Positions 1 to 7,163 are shown, numbered from the stretch's first letter. The stretch is 7,163 nt of DNA from Acetobacteraceae bacterium (GCA_014377905.1 JACMOQ010000578.1:1-7163); one strand, 5' to 3'. Notes: generated by a model from the letters alone, not told the origin. Numbers and translations are program-made.

Positions 1-1165
1 AATGAAGGTCATTATCGCGACAAGCCATGGTGAGCGGGCCCACGCGTTGCGCGCGGTGCGATCGGGCGCCTATGATTTCTGCGAAAAGCCAGCCGATATT
101 GAAATGCTGCGCAGCATCGTCGCCCGCGCCCAGCGTCTGCATGCGCTCGAGGAGGAAAACCGCGCGCTCGCGGCCGCCCCCACCGCCTCGCCGATCAAGC
201 GGATTATTACCGCCGCTGAGTCCATGCTGAAAGTCTGTCGCACCATCGAGCGGCTGGCGCCGACCAATGTCAGCGTGATGCTGCTTGGCGATAGCGGCAC
301 CGGCAAGGAGGCGCTGGCCCATGCGCTGCACGATATGGGACCGCGCGCGAAATTCCCGTTCGTGGCGATCAATTGCGGTGCAATCCCGGAGAATCTCCTG
401 GAAAGCGAATTATTCGGCCACGAACGTGGAGCATTCACCGGGGCGGTCAAGCAAACCATCGGCAAGATCGAGGCTGCCAATAAAGGCACGTTGTTTCTCG
501 ATGAAATTGGCGATTTACCGTATCAGTTGCAGGTCAAGCTGCTGCGCTTCCTGCAAGAGCAGGTGATCGAACGGGTGGGCGGGCGGCAAACCATTCCGGT
601 TGATGTCAGGGTCGTGTCGGCGACCAACATGAACCTCGATGACCAGGTCAGCACCGGCAAGTTCCGCAATGATCTGCTGTATCGGCTCAACTCGGTGAGC
701 GTCCGCATCCCGCCTTTGCGCGACCGGCCGGGCGATGTGATGCTGCTCGCACGATTTTTCCTGGGTCGCTATAATAAGGAATTCGGCCGCAGCCTGCGTG
801 GTTTTACCGAAACCGCGGTTGCAGCGATTGAGGCGCATAGCTGGCCGGGCAATGTGCGCGAACTGGAAAACCGGTTGAAGCGGGCCGCGGTGATGGCTGA
901 TGGGCGCATGATCGATGCGGTTGACCTTGAGCTCGCCAGTGACACCGGCGCGCTGGAGGATCTCGACCTGCGTGCCGCCAGATCGCGTGCCGAACGGGTT
1001 GTGGTGACCAAGGCGCTCGATCGGAGCGGCGGTCGCTACGCGGTTGCAGCCAAATTGCTTGGCGTCAGCCGGCCAACCCTTTATGCGTTGCTGGAATCCC
1101 ATGGCATGACCCTAGACATGTCCGTGCCCGCCGCGAGTGCCGACGCTGAGCCGAGCGAAAAATAG
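1..1165 (+). CDS. prsR: PEP-CTERM system sigma-54-dependent response regulator PrsR (5' end missing)
   Basis: This is a cytoplasmic transcriptional activator that opens sigma-54 promoters after phosphorylation, in this family by the histidine kinase PrsK. Residues below are numbered from the ATG at base 2, which is an internal Met: the visible protein starts in the last third of a receiver domain (IIATSHG, then YDFCEKP with the conserved Lys29), so the phospho-acceptor Asp is encoded upstream. A linker follows, then a complete AAA+ domain at about 68-290: Walker A GDSGTGKE (96-103), the sigma-54 contact loop GAFTGA (143-148), Walker B TLFLDE (163-168), arginine-finger segment FRNDLLYRL (221-229) and WPGNVREL (281-288). 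A Fis-type helix-turn-helix sits at about 325-368 (AAKLLGVSRPTLY). All ATPase and sigma-54 contact motifs are intact. The receiver/AAA+/Fis layout also fits other NtrC-type regulators; the PrsR call rests on the ALRAV..GAYDF..KP receiver end and on prsT lying next to it. Confidence 0.88.
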   Translation, partial: MKVIIATSHGERAHALRAVRSGAYDFCEKPADIEMLRSIVARAQRLHALEEENRALAAAPTASPIKRIITAAESMLKVCRTIERLAPTNVSVMLLGDSGTGKEALAHALHDMGPRAKFPFVAINCGAIPENLLESELFGHERGAFTGAVKQTIGKIEAANKGTLFLDEIGDLPYQLQVKLLRFLQEQVIERVGGRQTIPVDVRVVSATNMNLDDQVSTGKFRNDLLYRLNSVSVRIPPLRDRPGDVMLLARFFLGRYNKEFGRSLRGFTETAVAAIEAHSWPGNVRELENRLKRAAVMADGRMIDAVDLELASDTGALEDLDLRAARSRAERVVVTKALDRSGGRYAVAAKLLGVSRPTLYALLESHGMTLDMSVPAASADAEPSEK

Positions 1166-1171
1166 CTCGGC
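1150..1171 (+). other. Perfect 7-bp hairpin spanning the prsR stop codon
   Basis: The arms GCCGAGC (1150-1156) and GCTCGGC (1165-1171) are perfect inverted repeats around the A-rich 8-base loop GAAAAATA. The TAG stop of prsR (1163-1165) lies at the loop/right-arm junction. No T-run follows, so it does not match a standard intrinsic terminator. It could act as a weak attenuator, or protect the 3' end of prsR mRNA and separate prsR from prsT expression. The repeat is seen directly; the role is inference. Confidence 0.4.
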
Positions 1172-1210
1172 GATGTTCCCTGTGTCCCAACAAGATGGAC
1201 TAACGATCAG

Positions 1211-3988
1211 ATGAAGAAGCTGCTCATTCTCGTAATGGTCCTTATGGTGCTTGGCGCTGGTTCTGGCGCGGCCTGGTGGAAGTTCGTCCATAGATCGGAC
1301 AATTTCGCCACCGCGCGCGCGCTGATTGAAAAGGGTGACTTGCGGGCCGCCCAGATCGACCTGCGCAACGCGGTGCGTGACGATCCCACCAACGCCGAAG
1401 CGCATTTCCGGCTTGGCGTGGTTCAGATGCGGCTCGGCGATCCGGTGGCGGCCGAAAAGGAACTCCGCCTCGCGCGGGATAATGGCTTTGACCCGCGCGC
1501 CGTCACCCCATTGCTGGCGCAGACCTACATGGCGCAGGGCAAATTCAAGGAGTTGCTGCGCGACTTCGCGGCCTCCGGCCAGCCGCCTGAAATTGCGGTG
1601 GCTATTCTGGTGACCCGTGGCCTTGCCATGATGCAGATGGATAACATCGACGGCGCGGCAAGCGCTTTCGCCGAAGCCGAACGCCTTGGCCCGCAGTCGG
1701 TTGATCCGCCATTGGCCGCCGCGCGAGTGTTGATCGCCAAGCGCGACTATGCTGGTGCGGAAGCCAAGGTTGATCGGGCGCTGACGATTAACGGCAAAGC
1801 GCCCGATGCGCTGGTGCTGAAGGCGCAGCTTTCCAACCTCAAAGGCGATCGGCCGAAGGCGCTGACAGCCCTTGATGCAGCGATCGAGGTTGCACCGAAC
1901 TCGTCCTCGGCGCGGCTTGAGCGCGCCAATATCCTGGTTGCCACCGGGCAGGATGTTAAGGCGAAAGCCGACGTGGATTTCGTTTTGAACAATGAGCCAC
2001 GCAGTGCGGGCGCGGTTTACCTGCAAGCCGTGCTGGCCGCGCGTGCGAAGGACTTCCCGGCCGCCGATGCGGCATTGACCAAGATTACCGGCGTGATGTC
2101 GCGCTTTCCGCGTGGATATTATTTCCAGGCGATTGTGAAGTTCAACCTGGGCCAAGCCGAGCAAGCGGTCGAAGCTGCCGGCAAATACGTGGCGCGCAAT
2201 CCTGGCGATCCGGATGGCATCAAGTTGATGGCGCGTATCGATCTGGCGGTGCAACGTCCTGAACACGCAATCCAGATGCTGGAAGCACCGGCCGATGCAG
2301 GAACTGCCGATGCCGATATGCTTGACCTGCTCGGCCGGGCCTACGCCCAAAGCGGCCGCAGCCAGCAGGCGCTGACGACCCTCCAGAAAGCCGCCGCGAT
2401 GGCGCCTGATAACGCGGACATCCTCAACCGTCTGGCCTCGGCCCGGCTCGGGCTTGGGGATGCGGCCGGGGCTGCCAAAGACCTGGAACATTCGCTCGAA
2501 CTGGCGCCCAAGCAGGCATCGACGGGTGAAGCGTTGGTGGTGGCGTCGCTCGCGGATGGGGATGTTGATAAGGCCGCAGCAGCGCTCACCAAACTTGATC
2601 AGTCCAAGGTCAATGCCGAGGTGTTCGGTATTCTGACCGGGATGGTCCGCATGGCCCAGCTTGATGTCGATGCCGCGGTTACCGCGTTCCGATCGGTCCT
2701 GAAGGAGCGCCCGGATTCGGTTCCGGCCCGGTTGAACCTTGCCAAAATCGCCATGTTGCGCAACCAGATTCCCGATGCTGAACGGCTTTTGAGCGAAATC
2801 CTGAGCCAACTTCCGGCCAACGAGCAGGCCTTGTCGGCGCTGGTGGGATTATATGTGCTGGATGGCAGATTGCCACGCGCGGTCGTCGCATTGCAGGCCG
2901 CGCGCGCGGCGGCGCCGACCAATATCGGGGTGACGCTTGGGCTGATCGATCTTCATATCCGCCTGCGCGACGGGGACAAGGCCCTGGCGATCATTGACGA
3001 AGCGATGAAAGGCCAGGCGCAAAACCAGGCATTGGTCGCCGCCAAAGTCCGGGCGCTGGTAAGTCTTGGCAAGAATGCGGATGCCGAAACCGAATTGCGC
3101 AATGTGCTCAAGACCGACCCAACCAATGAAGCGGCACGCCGGACGCTGGCGGACTTGTTGGGGACGCAGAAAATGTTTGACCCAAGCCGGGCGACGTTGC
3201 GGGACGGCTTGGCGCTCGTGCCGGGCAGTCCGCGCATGATCGAGGCGCTGATTGCGCTGGAACTGGTAGCGACCGGCCCCGACCGGACCCTGCAACTGCT
3301 CGACGAACTTTCCCGCGACACACGGAACCGTCCTGCGCTGCGGGCAATGAAGGGCAACGTGCTGATGACGGCGAACAAGTTTGCCGACGCCGCAGCCGCG
3401 TATGCGGCAGAGTATAAGATTGAACCGTCGGGCGATCTTGCAGCCCGCACCGCCCAGGCATGGGGCCTGGCTGGCAAGCCGGATCTCGGGCGGCCGACCC
3501 TTGTTGAATGGCTGGCGACGCACCCCGATGACATGGCGCCGCTTCAGGTGCTGATCACGATGGATATTGGCGCGAAGAAATATGACGATGCTGAGCGGTC
3601 CCTCAAGAAAGTGCTTGATATTCAGCCGAACAATGTCCCGGCCTTGAATAACCTGGCATGGATTTATCAGCAGAAGGGCGACACCATGGCCCAGACCTTG
3701 GCACACAAAGCCTATCTGCTGAGCCCGACCCCACAGGTTGCCGATACTTTGGGGTGGATTTTGGTCTCCCAGGGCAAGCCCGACGTGGCGTTGATGCTGC
3801 TGCGCCAGGCAAGCACGCAGCTCGCAACCGATGGCACCGTGCAGTTCCACTATGCCTTCGCGCTCAACGCGGTGGGCAAGAAGGACGAAGCGGTCTCGGT
3901 GCTGCGTCCGATCGTGCTCGGCAAGGCCGAGTTCGATGAAAAACCGGCGGCCAAGCGGATGTTCGACGAATTATCCGTGCCGAAATAG
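1211..3988 (+). CDS. prsT: PEP-CTERM system TPR-repeat protein PrsT
   Basis: PrsT is a large exported tetratricopeptide-repeat protein found beside PrsK/PrsR in exosortase (PEP-CTERM) loci, where it is thought to serve exopolysaccharide export or envelope assembly; its exact role is unknown. At 925 residues it is close to what I recall for the family, roughly 900. Residues 1-3 (MKK) and a hydrophobic stretch at about 4-22 form a signal peptide or membrane anchor. From about residue 31 to the C-terminus it is almost entirely degenerate TPR units, for example KGDLRAAQIDLRNAVRDDP (41-59), with later units carrying DPTNEAARRTLADLLG and NNVPALNNLAWIYQQKGD. There is no cysteine anywhere, so no lipobox, although the family is often named a lipoprotein. 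The start is the first ATG after prsR and sets the signal peptide; no in-frame ATG, GTG or TTG occurs between 1169 and 1210, and no clear Shine-Dalgarno precedes it. The long antisense open frames over this gene are GC-codon shadows. Confidence 0.9.
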   Translation: MKKLLILVMVLMVLGAGSGAAWWKFVHRSDNFATARALIEKGDLRAAQIDLRNAVRDDPTNAEAHFRLGVVQMRLGDPVAAEKELRLARDNGFDPRAVTPLLAQTYMAQGKFKELLRDFAASGQPPEIAVAILVTRGLAMMQMDNIDGAASAFAEAERLGPQSVDPPLAAARVLIAKRDYAGAEAKVDRALTINGKAPDALVLKAQLSNLKGDRPKALTALDAAIEVAPNSSSARLERANILVATGQDVKAKADVDFVLNNEPRSAGAVYLQAVLAARAKDFPAADAALTKITGVMSRFPRGYYFQAIVKFNLGQAEQAVEAAGKYVARNPGDPDGIKLMARIDLAVQRPEHAIQMLEAPADAGTADADMLDLLGRAYAQSGRSQQALTTLQKAAAMAPDNADILNRLASARLGLGDAAGAAKDLEHSLELAPKQASTGEALVVASLADGDVDKAAAALTKLDQSKVNAEVFGILTGMVRMAQLDVDAAVTAFRSVLKERPDSVPARLNLAKIAMLRNQIPDAERLLSEILSQLPANEQALSALVGLYVLDGRLPRAVVALQAARAAAPTNIGVTLGLIDLHIRLRDGDKALAIIDEAMKGQAQNQALVAAKVRALVSLGKNADAETELRNVLKTDPTNEAARRTLADLLGTQKMFDPSRATLRDGLALVPGSPRMIEALIALELVATGPDRTLQLLDELSRDTRNRPALRAMKGNVLMTANKFADAAAAYAAEYKIEPSGDLAARTAQAWGLAGKPDLGRPTLVEWLATHPDDMAPLQVLITMDIGAKKYDDAERSLKKVLDIQPNNVPALNNLAWIYQQKGDTMAQTLAHKAYLLSPTPQVADTLGWILVSQGKPDVALMLLRQASTQLATDGTVQFHYAFALNAVGKKDEAVSVLRPIVLGKAEFDEKPAAKRMFDELSVPK

Positions 3989-4014
3989 ACCGCCCTGCCG
4001 ATCGGCTGCCGCCA

Positions 4015-5187
4015 ATGCGGGTGCTGACCTTCAGCACGCTGTTCCCCAACCATGAACGCCCAAATTTTGGGGTGTTTGTGGAGAACCGGCTGCGCCATCT
4101 GGTCGCGACCGGGGGGATCGAGAGCACGGTCTTGGCACCGGTCGCCTATTTCCCATCGCGGTCCGAGCGCTTCGGCGTTTGGGCACAGCAGGCACGTGTC
4201 GCCCGGCGGGAAACCCGGCATGGGCTGGTGGTGCATCATCCGCGCTGGCTGGCGATCCCGAAAATCGGCACCTCGGTTTCCCCGCTGACACTGTATTGGG
4301 CGAGCCTGCGCGCCTTGCGCAAACTGGTCGCCGGCGGGCTGCGTTTTGACCTGATCGACGCGCATTATCTTTACCCCGATGGTGTGGCGGCGGTTTGGCT
4401 GGGGCGCGCGTTCAACTGTCCGGTGGTGATCACCGCGCGCGGGTCCGACGTTACCGAGTTTCCCGACCTCGCCATTCCGCGCCGCTACATCGCGGGCGCG
4501 ATTGCTGGAGCCGACGCGTTGATTTCAGTCAGTGGCGGGTTGCGCGATCGGCTGATCGAACTTGGTGCGCCGCCGGAAAAAGTGACCGTGCTGCGCAACG
4601 GCATCGATACTGACCTGTTCCATCCGGTCGATCGCCCGGCCGCGCGCGCCGCGTTGGGATTGACCCGACCGACATTGATCTCGGTCGGTGGCCTGATCCC
4701 GCGCAAGCGCAACCACCTCACCATCGATGCAATGCGGCTGCTCGATAATGTGGATCTGATCATTGTCGGCGAGGGACCTCAACACGGCGCGTTGCAGGGG
4801 CAGATCGATCGCCTCGGCCTTGGTGACCGGGTCCGATTGCTTGGCCCGCGTCCGCATGGCGAGTTGGCGTTATATTATGGCGCGGCGGATGCGATGGTGC
4901 TGGCATCGTCGCGGGAGGGGTGGGCCAATGTGCTACTCGAAGCGATGGCCTGCGGGACGCCTGTGGTGGCCAGCCGCATTCCTGGCAACCCCGAAGTGGT
5001 TCGCGCGGCGGAGGCCGGATTGATTGTGGACGATAACACTGCGGAGGGCATTGCCGCGTCGGTGCGCGCCCTGTTCGCCAATCCGCCGGACCGCGCCGCA
5101 ACCCGCGCCTATGCGGAGAAATTCGGCTGGGCGGAAACCAGTGCCGGGCAACTGGCCCTGTTTCGTCGCCTGCTGGGCCACACATGA
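4015..5187 (+). CDS. GT4-type glycosyltransferase, TuaC-like, of the exopolysaccharide locus
   Basis: This is a cytoplasmic GT-B retaining glycosyltransferase of 390 residues that probably moves a sugar from a nucleotide-sugar donor to a lipid-linked glycan; donor and acceptor cannot be read from sequence. The N-terminal Rossmann half opens with MRVLTFSTLFPNHERPNFGVFV, a start typical of TuaC-like enzymes, and carries DLIDAHYLYPDG (112-123) and ARGSD (141-145). The C-terminal donor half has LRNGID (193-198), the phosphate-binding region SVGGLIPRKR (223-232), VGEGP (251-255) and the EX7E motif with E301 and E309 (EGWANVLLEAMACGTPVVAS). No motif is missing. There is no signal peptide or membrane segment. 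The ATG lies 26 bases after the prsT stop, with no purine-rich ribosome site visible, so expression may depend on read-through from prsT. The stop overlaps the next gene as ATGA. Proximity to prsR/prsT suggests it builds the polysaccharide made by this locus. Confidence 0.87.
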   Translation: MRVLTFSTLFPNHERPNFGVFVENRLRHLVATGGIESTVLAPVAYFPSRSERFGVWAQQARVARRETRHGLVVHHPRWLAIPKIGTSVSPLTLYWASLRALRKLVAGGLRFDLIDAHYLYPDGVAAVWLGRAFNCPVVITARGSDVTEFPDLAIPRRYIAGAIAGADALISVSGGLRDRLIELGAPPEKVTVLRNGIDTDLFHPVDRPAARAALGLTRPTLISVGGLIPRKRNHLTIDAMRLLDNVDLIIVGEGPQHGALQGQIDRLGLGDRVRLLGPRPHGELALYYGAADAMVLASSREGWANVLLEAMACGTPVVASRIPGNPEVVRAAEAGLIVDDNTAEGIAASVRALFANPPDRAATRAYAEKFGWAETSAGQLALFRRLLGHT

Positions 5188-5612
5188 CCATCCTCAATCT
5201 GGTCAAGCTGTGTGTTGGTGTCAGCGATGTTGCCCATCTGCACGCCCTGCAGGCGGCGCGGGCGGCTGCCGGGCACATTCTATGCCATCGGACCCGCAAT
5301 TTTCCCCGCCGCGCCAATGAATTGCGCGACGGTGGCTCGCTCTATTGGGTGATCGCGGGGGCGATTGTGGTGCGCCAGCCGATCACCGATATTGTCGAGG
5401 ATGTGCGGGCGGATGGCGTGCGCTGTGCGGCCATCCTGCTTGCGCCTGATCTATTCGCGGTCGCGGGGCGTCCGATGAAGGCGTTTCAGGGCTGGCGTTA
5501 TCTGACTGGCGATGATGCGCCGGCTGATCTGATCGACGGCGCCGAAGCCGTGGGGGAGGCAGGCTTGCCGGACGCGATGCGGCGCGAACTGCGTAAACTG
5601 GGATTGCTGTAA
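5184..5612 (+). CDS. DUF1489 family conserved protein of unknown function
   Basis: This is a small protein of 142 residues that I recognise as DUF1489, a conserved family found mainly in Alphaproteobacteria, with members of about this length. Its biochemical function is not established. Family-like segments are LVKLCVGVSDV near the N-terminus, HRTRNFPRRANELRDGGSLYWV at 34-55, ARQ-like VVRQPITDI, and FQGWRYLTGDDAPADL at 100-115. There is no signal peptide, no membrane helix and no recognised catalytic motif, so it is probably cytosolic. The ATG overlaps the glycosyltransferase stop (ATGA, 5184-5187) and the TAA stop overlaps the next start (TAATG, 5610-5614), so it is likely translated by coupling between its two neighbours. 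Only a weak TGGG precedes it. A role linked to sugar metabolism is suggested by position alone and should be held loosely. Confidence 0.85.
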   Translation: MTILNLVKLCVGVSDVAHLHALQAARAAAGHILCHRTRNFPRRANELRDGGSLYWVIAGAIVVRQPITDIVEDVRADGVRCAAILLAPDLFAVAGRPMKAFQGWRYLTGDDAPADLIDGAEAVGEAGLPDAMRRELRKLGLL

Positions 5613-6556
5613 TGACTGACATTGTGACCGTTACGCTGAACCCGGCGCTTGATATTGCCTGCGATTCCGGCGCCGTGGTGCCGCTGCACAAGCTTCGCAC
5701 CCGCAATACCACGCTCGACCCTGGCGGCGGCGGGATCAACGTTGCCCGCGTGGTTACCGCGCTGGGCGGCGCGGCCTGCGCGGTAATCCTCGCCGGTGGT
5801 CCGATCGGGGCGCAATTGGTCGCGCTTGCGGCGGCCCAGATCGGTGCCGTCCCCGCCATCCCGACTGCCGGCACGACCCGGATCAGCATGACGGTGCATG
5901 ACCAGTCCAAGGGCGAGGAATACCGCTTTGTCGCCGATGGACCGGCAGTCACGCTCGACGAATTTGCCGCGTGCCGGGCCGCTATCGGCCGCGAGCCTGC
6001 CCCCTGGCTGGTCGCCAGCGGCAGCCTGCCACCCGGTTTGCCGCTTGACGCCTATGCGATTCTTGCCCGCGATGCCGCCGCGCGCGGGCAGTTCTTTGTG
6101 CTCGACACATCGGGCCTGGCGCTGAAAGCGGCGATCGGGTCCGGCTTGGCGCTGATCAAACCGAGCCTGGGTGAGTTCGAGGCCCTGGTTGGCCAAACCC
6201 TGCCCGACGCTGCCAGCCAGAACGCGGCAGCTTTGGCAATGGTCCGCGATGGTGGCGCCACCCGGATTGCGGTCAGCTTGGGCGGGGATGGTGCACTGCT
6301 GGCAACAGCTGAGGGGGTATGGCGCAGTGCCGCCTTGCCGGTAAAGGCAGTCGGCGCGGTTGGGGCCGGTGACAGTTTCGTCGCCGCCATGGTGTTGGCT
6401 TTATCCCGAGGCGCCTCGCCGCAAGAAGCCCTTGCCTGGGGCATGGCGGCCGGTGCCGCGGCGGTATCGGCAACCGGGACCGCGCATCCGCCGCGCGCCT
6501 TGGTTGAGCAATTGTTTGTTCAGGCTATGACTCAAGTTACCCAGGATCGCTCCTGA
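5612..6556 (+). CDS. pfkB: PfkB-family hexose-phosphate kinase (6-phosphofructokinase II / 1-phosphofructokinase type)
   Basis: This is a ribokinase-fold sugar kinase of 314 residues, cytosolic, that transfers the ATP gamma-phosphate to a fructose phosphate or a similar phosphosugar. The N-terminus has TLNPALD (8-14) and the substrate-binding PGGGGINVAR (37-46). Next come GEEYRFVADG (101-110) and SGSLPPG (136-142), then the KPSLGEFE segment (183-190), SLGGDG (222-227) and the anion-hole motif GAGDSF (251-256) with D254 as the expected catalytic base. The glycine-rich segment and the G-E-x-Y-R-F-V-x-x-G segment resemble E. coli PfkB (6-phosphofructokinase II) more than ribokinases, but 1-phosphofructokinase or tagatose-6-phosphate kinase activity cannot be excluded. 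The start overlaps the DUF1489 stop by one base, with a weak GGGA at 5600-5603. It may supply or drain hexose phosphate for polysaccharide synthesis, which is inference. Confidence 0.87.
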   Translation: MTDIVTVTLNPALDIACDSGAVVPLHKLRTRNTTLDPGGGGINVARVVTALGGAACAVILAGGPIGAQLVALAAAQIGAVPAIPTAGTTRISMTVHDQSKGEEYRFVADGPAVTLDEFAACRAAIGREPAPWLVASGSLPPGLPLDAYAILARDAAARGQFFVLDTSGLALKAAIGSGLALIKPSLGEFEALVGQTLPDAASQNAAALAMVRDGGATRIAVSLGGDGALLATAEGVWRSAALPVKAVGAVGAGDSFVAAMVLALSRGASPQEALAWGMAAGAAAVSATGTAHPPRALVEQLFVQAMTQVTQDRS

Positions 6557-6577
6557 CGCACTTCCCATGCGGATGAA

Positions 6578-6599
6578 ATCGCGCTAAGCACCGCGCGAT
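6578..6599 (+). other. Perfect 7-bp hairpin abutting the tRNA 5' end
   Basis: The arms ATCGCGC (6578-6584) and GCGCGAT (6593-6599) are perfect inverted repeats with the 8-base loop TAAGCACC. The right arm ends exactly one base before tRNA nucleotide 1 (6600). No T-run follows. In a precursor transcript it would stack against the acceptor stem at the RNase P cut site; alternatively it could weakly terminate pfkB transcription, or lie in the tRNA promoter region. The structure is seen directly and its role is unproven. Confidence 0.4.
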
Positions 6600-6676
<77 letters not shown>

Positions 6677-6684
6677 TTTATTTC

Positions 6685-6698
6685 GCGCAGTATTGCGC
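6685..6698 (+). other. Small hairpin between tRNA-Arg and the aminotransferase gene
   Basis: GCGCA (6685-6689) and TGCGC (6694-6698) pair around a GTAT loop, 8 bases after the encoded CCA. It is too short and lacks a T-run, so it is unlikely to be a terminator; it would sit in the tRNA trailer or in the aminotransferase mRNA leader. This may be chance in GC-rich DNA. Confidence 0.25.
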
Positions 6699-6708
6699 CC
6701 GGAAATCC

Positions 6709-6713
6709 AGGAG
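6709..6713 (+). promoter_or_regulatory. Ribosome binding site of the aminotransferase gene
   Basis: AGGAG sits 8 bases before the ATG at 6722. It is the only strong Shine-Dalgarno sequence in the window and fixes the start of the downstream gene. Confidence 0.7.
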
Positions 6714-6721
6714 ACGCCAAG

Positions 6722-7163
6722 ATGGTTGTGCGCGCAGGTCGCGAGTTTTTGGCGATTCCCGGGCCCACCACCATCCCCGACGAAGTGCTGCGCGCCATGC
6801 ACCGTCCGGCGACCGATATCTACTCGCCGGCGATGGTCGGCATGACCCTGAAATTGCAGGCCGATATCAGCCAGCTTTTCGGCTCGTCCGGCCAAACCTA
6901 TATCTATATCGCCAACGGCCATGGCGCCTGGGAAGCAGCGATCAGCAACGTGTTGTCGCGCAGCGACAAGGTGTTGGTGTTGGAAAGCGGCCTGTTTGCC
7001 GCCGGCTGGGGCCGGGCGGCCGCTGCCATGGGCTGCGATGTTGAAATCCTGCCTGGCACCTGGCAGCGCGCGGTGCGCCCGGCCGATGTCGAGGCCAGGC
7101 TGCGCGCCGATACTGGGCATACCATCAAGGCGATTATGGTGGTTCAGGTCGATACTGCCGCCG
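6722..7163 (+). CDS. Class V PLP-dependent aminotransferase, alanine/serine-glyoxylate type (3' end missing)
   Basis: The first 147 residues of a fold-type I, pyridoxal-phosphate enzyme are present; the frame is open to the window edge. Relatives transfer an amino group from serine or alanine to glyoxylate or another 2-oxo acid in the cytosol. Seen here are FLAIPGPTTIPDEVLRAM (9-26), which is the N-terminal substrate-side motif, then IANGHGAWEAAISNVL (63-78), matching the SGxGxxAxEAAxxN cofactor phosphate segment of the family, DKVLVLESGLFAAGW (82-96), and IKAIMVVQVDTAA (135-147), the strand before the cofactor-ring contact. The lysine that binds PLP lies beyond the edge, so activity and exact substrate cannot be judged; a pyridoxamine-pyruvate or serine-pyruvate aminotransferase is possible. 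The start is supported by AGGAG 8 bases upstream. It lies 45 bases after the tRNA, so it may be co-transcribed with it. Confidence 0.85.
   Translation, partial: MVVRAGREFLAIPGPTTIPDEVLRAMHRPATDIYSPAMVGMTLKLQADISQLFGSSGQTYIYIANGHGAWEAAISNVLSRSDKVLVLESGLFAAGWGRAAAAMGCDVEILPGTWQRAVRPADVEARLRADTGHTIKAIMVVQVDTAA

Noticed and set aside
2..4. ATG at base 2 as the true start of the regulator
   Set aside because: The protein would start mid-receiver without the phospho-acceptor Asp, whereas the visible part matches the end of a receiver domain; the gene almost certainly begins upstream.
1103..1120. Possible sigma-54 promoter (TGGCATG followed by TAGAC) upstream of prsT
   Set aside because: The -24 element is plausible but the -12 element lacks the required TTGC/GC core, and the site lies within prsR coding sequence.
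1195..1203. Mini-ORF ATG GAC TAA just before prsT
   Set aside because: Two codons with no ribosome site; expected by chance and unsupported as a regulatory upstream ORF.
1112..3850. Two long antisense open frames (565 and 333 codons) opposite prsT
   Set aside because: They mirror the codon bias of a GC-rich, Ala/Leu-rich TPR gene, show no recognisable domain, and are opposed by a strong family match on the + strand.
3997..4006. Self-complementary 10-mer GCCGATCGGC between prsT and the glycosyltransferase gene
   Set aside because: As RNA it leaves only a 3-bp stem around GATC with no T-run, so it is not a terminator; a single short palindrome does not support an operator call.
6542..6555. 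Hairpin CAGGA/TCCTG at the pfkB stop
   Set aside because: Only 5 bp, no T-run after it, and partly coding; not adequate evidence for a terminator.

Overview
The window looks like GC-rich alphaproteobacterial chromosome, most plausibly from a sphingomonad or a relative. The reasons are a PEP-CTERM/exosortase-type regulator and TPR gene pair (PrsR and PrsT), a DUF1489 gene (a family typical of Alphaproteobacteria), dense GC-biased coding with few intergenic bases, and long antisense shadow frames. The genus assignment is inference; no rRNA or other phylogenetic marker is present. All six genes and the single tRNA lie on the + strand.

Bases 1-1165 hold the 3' part of prsR, a sigma-54-dependent response regulator of the PEP-CTERM system; its phospho-acceptor half lies upstream of the window. 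After a 45-base gap that begins with a hairpin over the prsR stop codon comes prsT (1211-3988), a 925-residue exported TPR protein. It is followed 26 bases later by a GT-B fold (GT4-type) glycosyltransferase (4015-5187). In this system exopolysaccharide synthesis, the exosortase and PEP-CTERM proteins are normally encoded together, with the histidine kinase PrsK beside PrsR. The left half of the window is therefore the regulatory and assembly end of such a locus. The exosortase, PrsK and any PEP-CTERM substrate lie outside the window.

The glycosyltransferase gene overlaps a DUF1489 gene (5184-5612) by ATGA, and that gene overlaps a PfkB-type sugar kinase gene (5612-6556) by TAATG. These three genes are probably translationally coupled, so a glycosyltransferase, an uncharacterised conserved protein and a glycolytic-type kinase would be made from one message, possibly the same one as prsT.

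Downstream, a 7-bp hairpin directly abuts a tRNA-Arg(CCG) gene (6600-6676, CCA encoded). After 45 bases a class V, PLP-dependent aminotransferase of the alanine/serine-glyoxylate type starts at 6722 and runs off the right edge. This end looks like ordinary housekeeping sequence. I found no mobile element, CRISPR array, phage gene or toxin-antitoxin pair, and no gene-free stretch longer than 300 bases. Nothing here amounts to a wholly new system. The most notable points are a cysteine-free PrsT, where the family is usually described as a lipoprotein, and the coupled GT-DUF1489-PfkB cassette.
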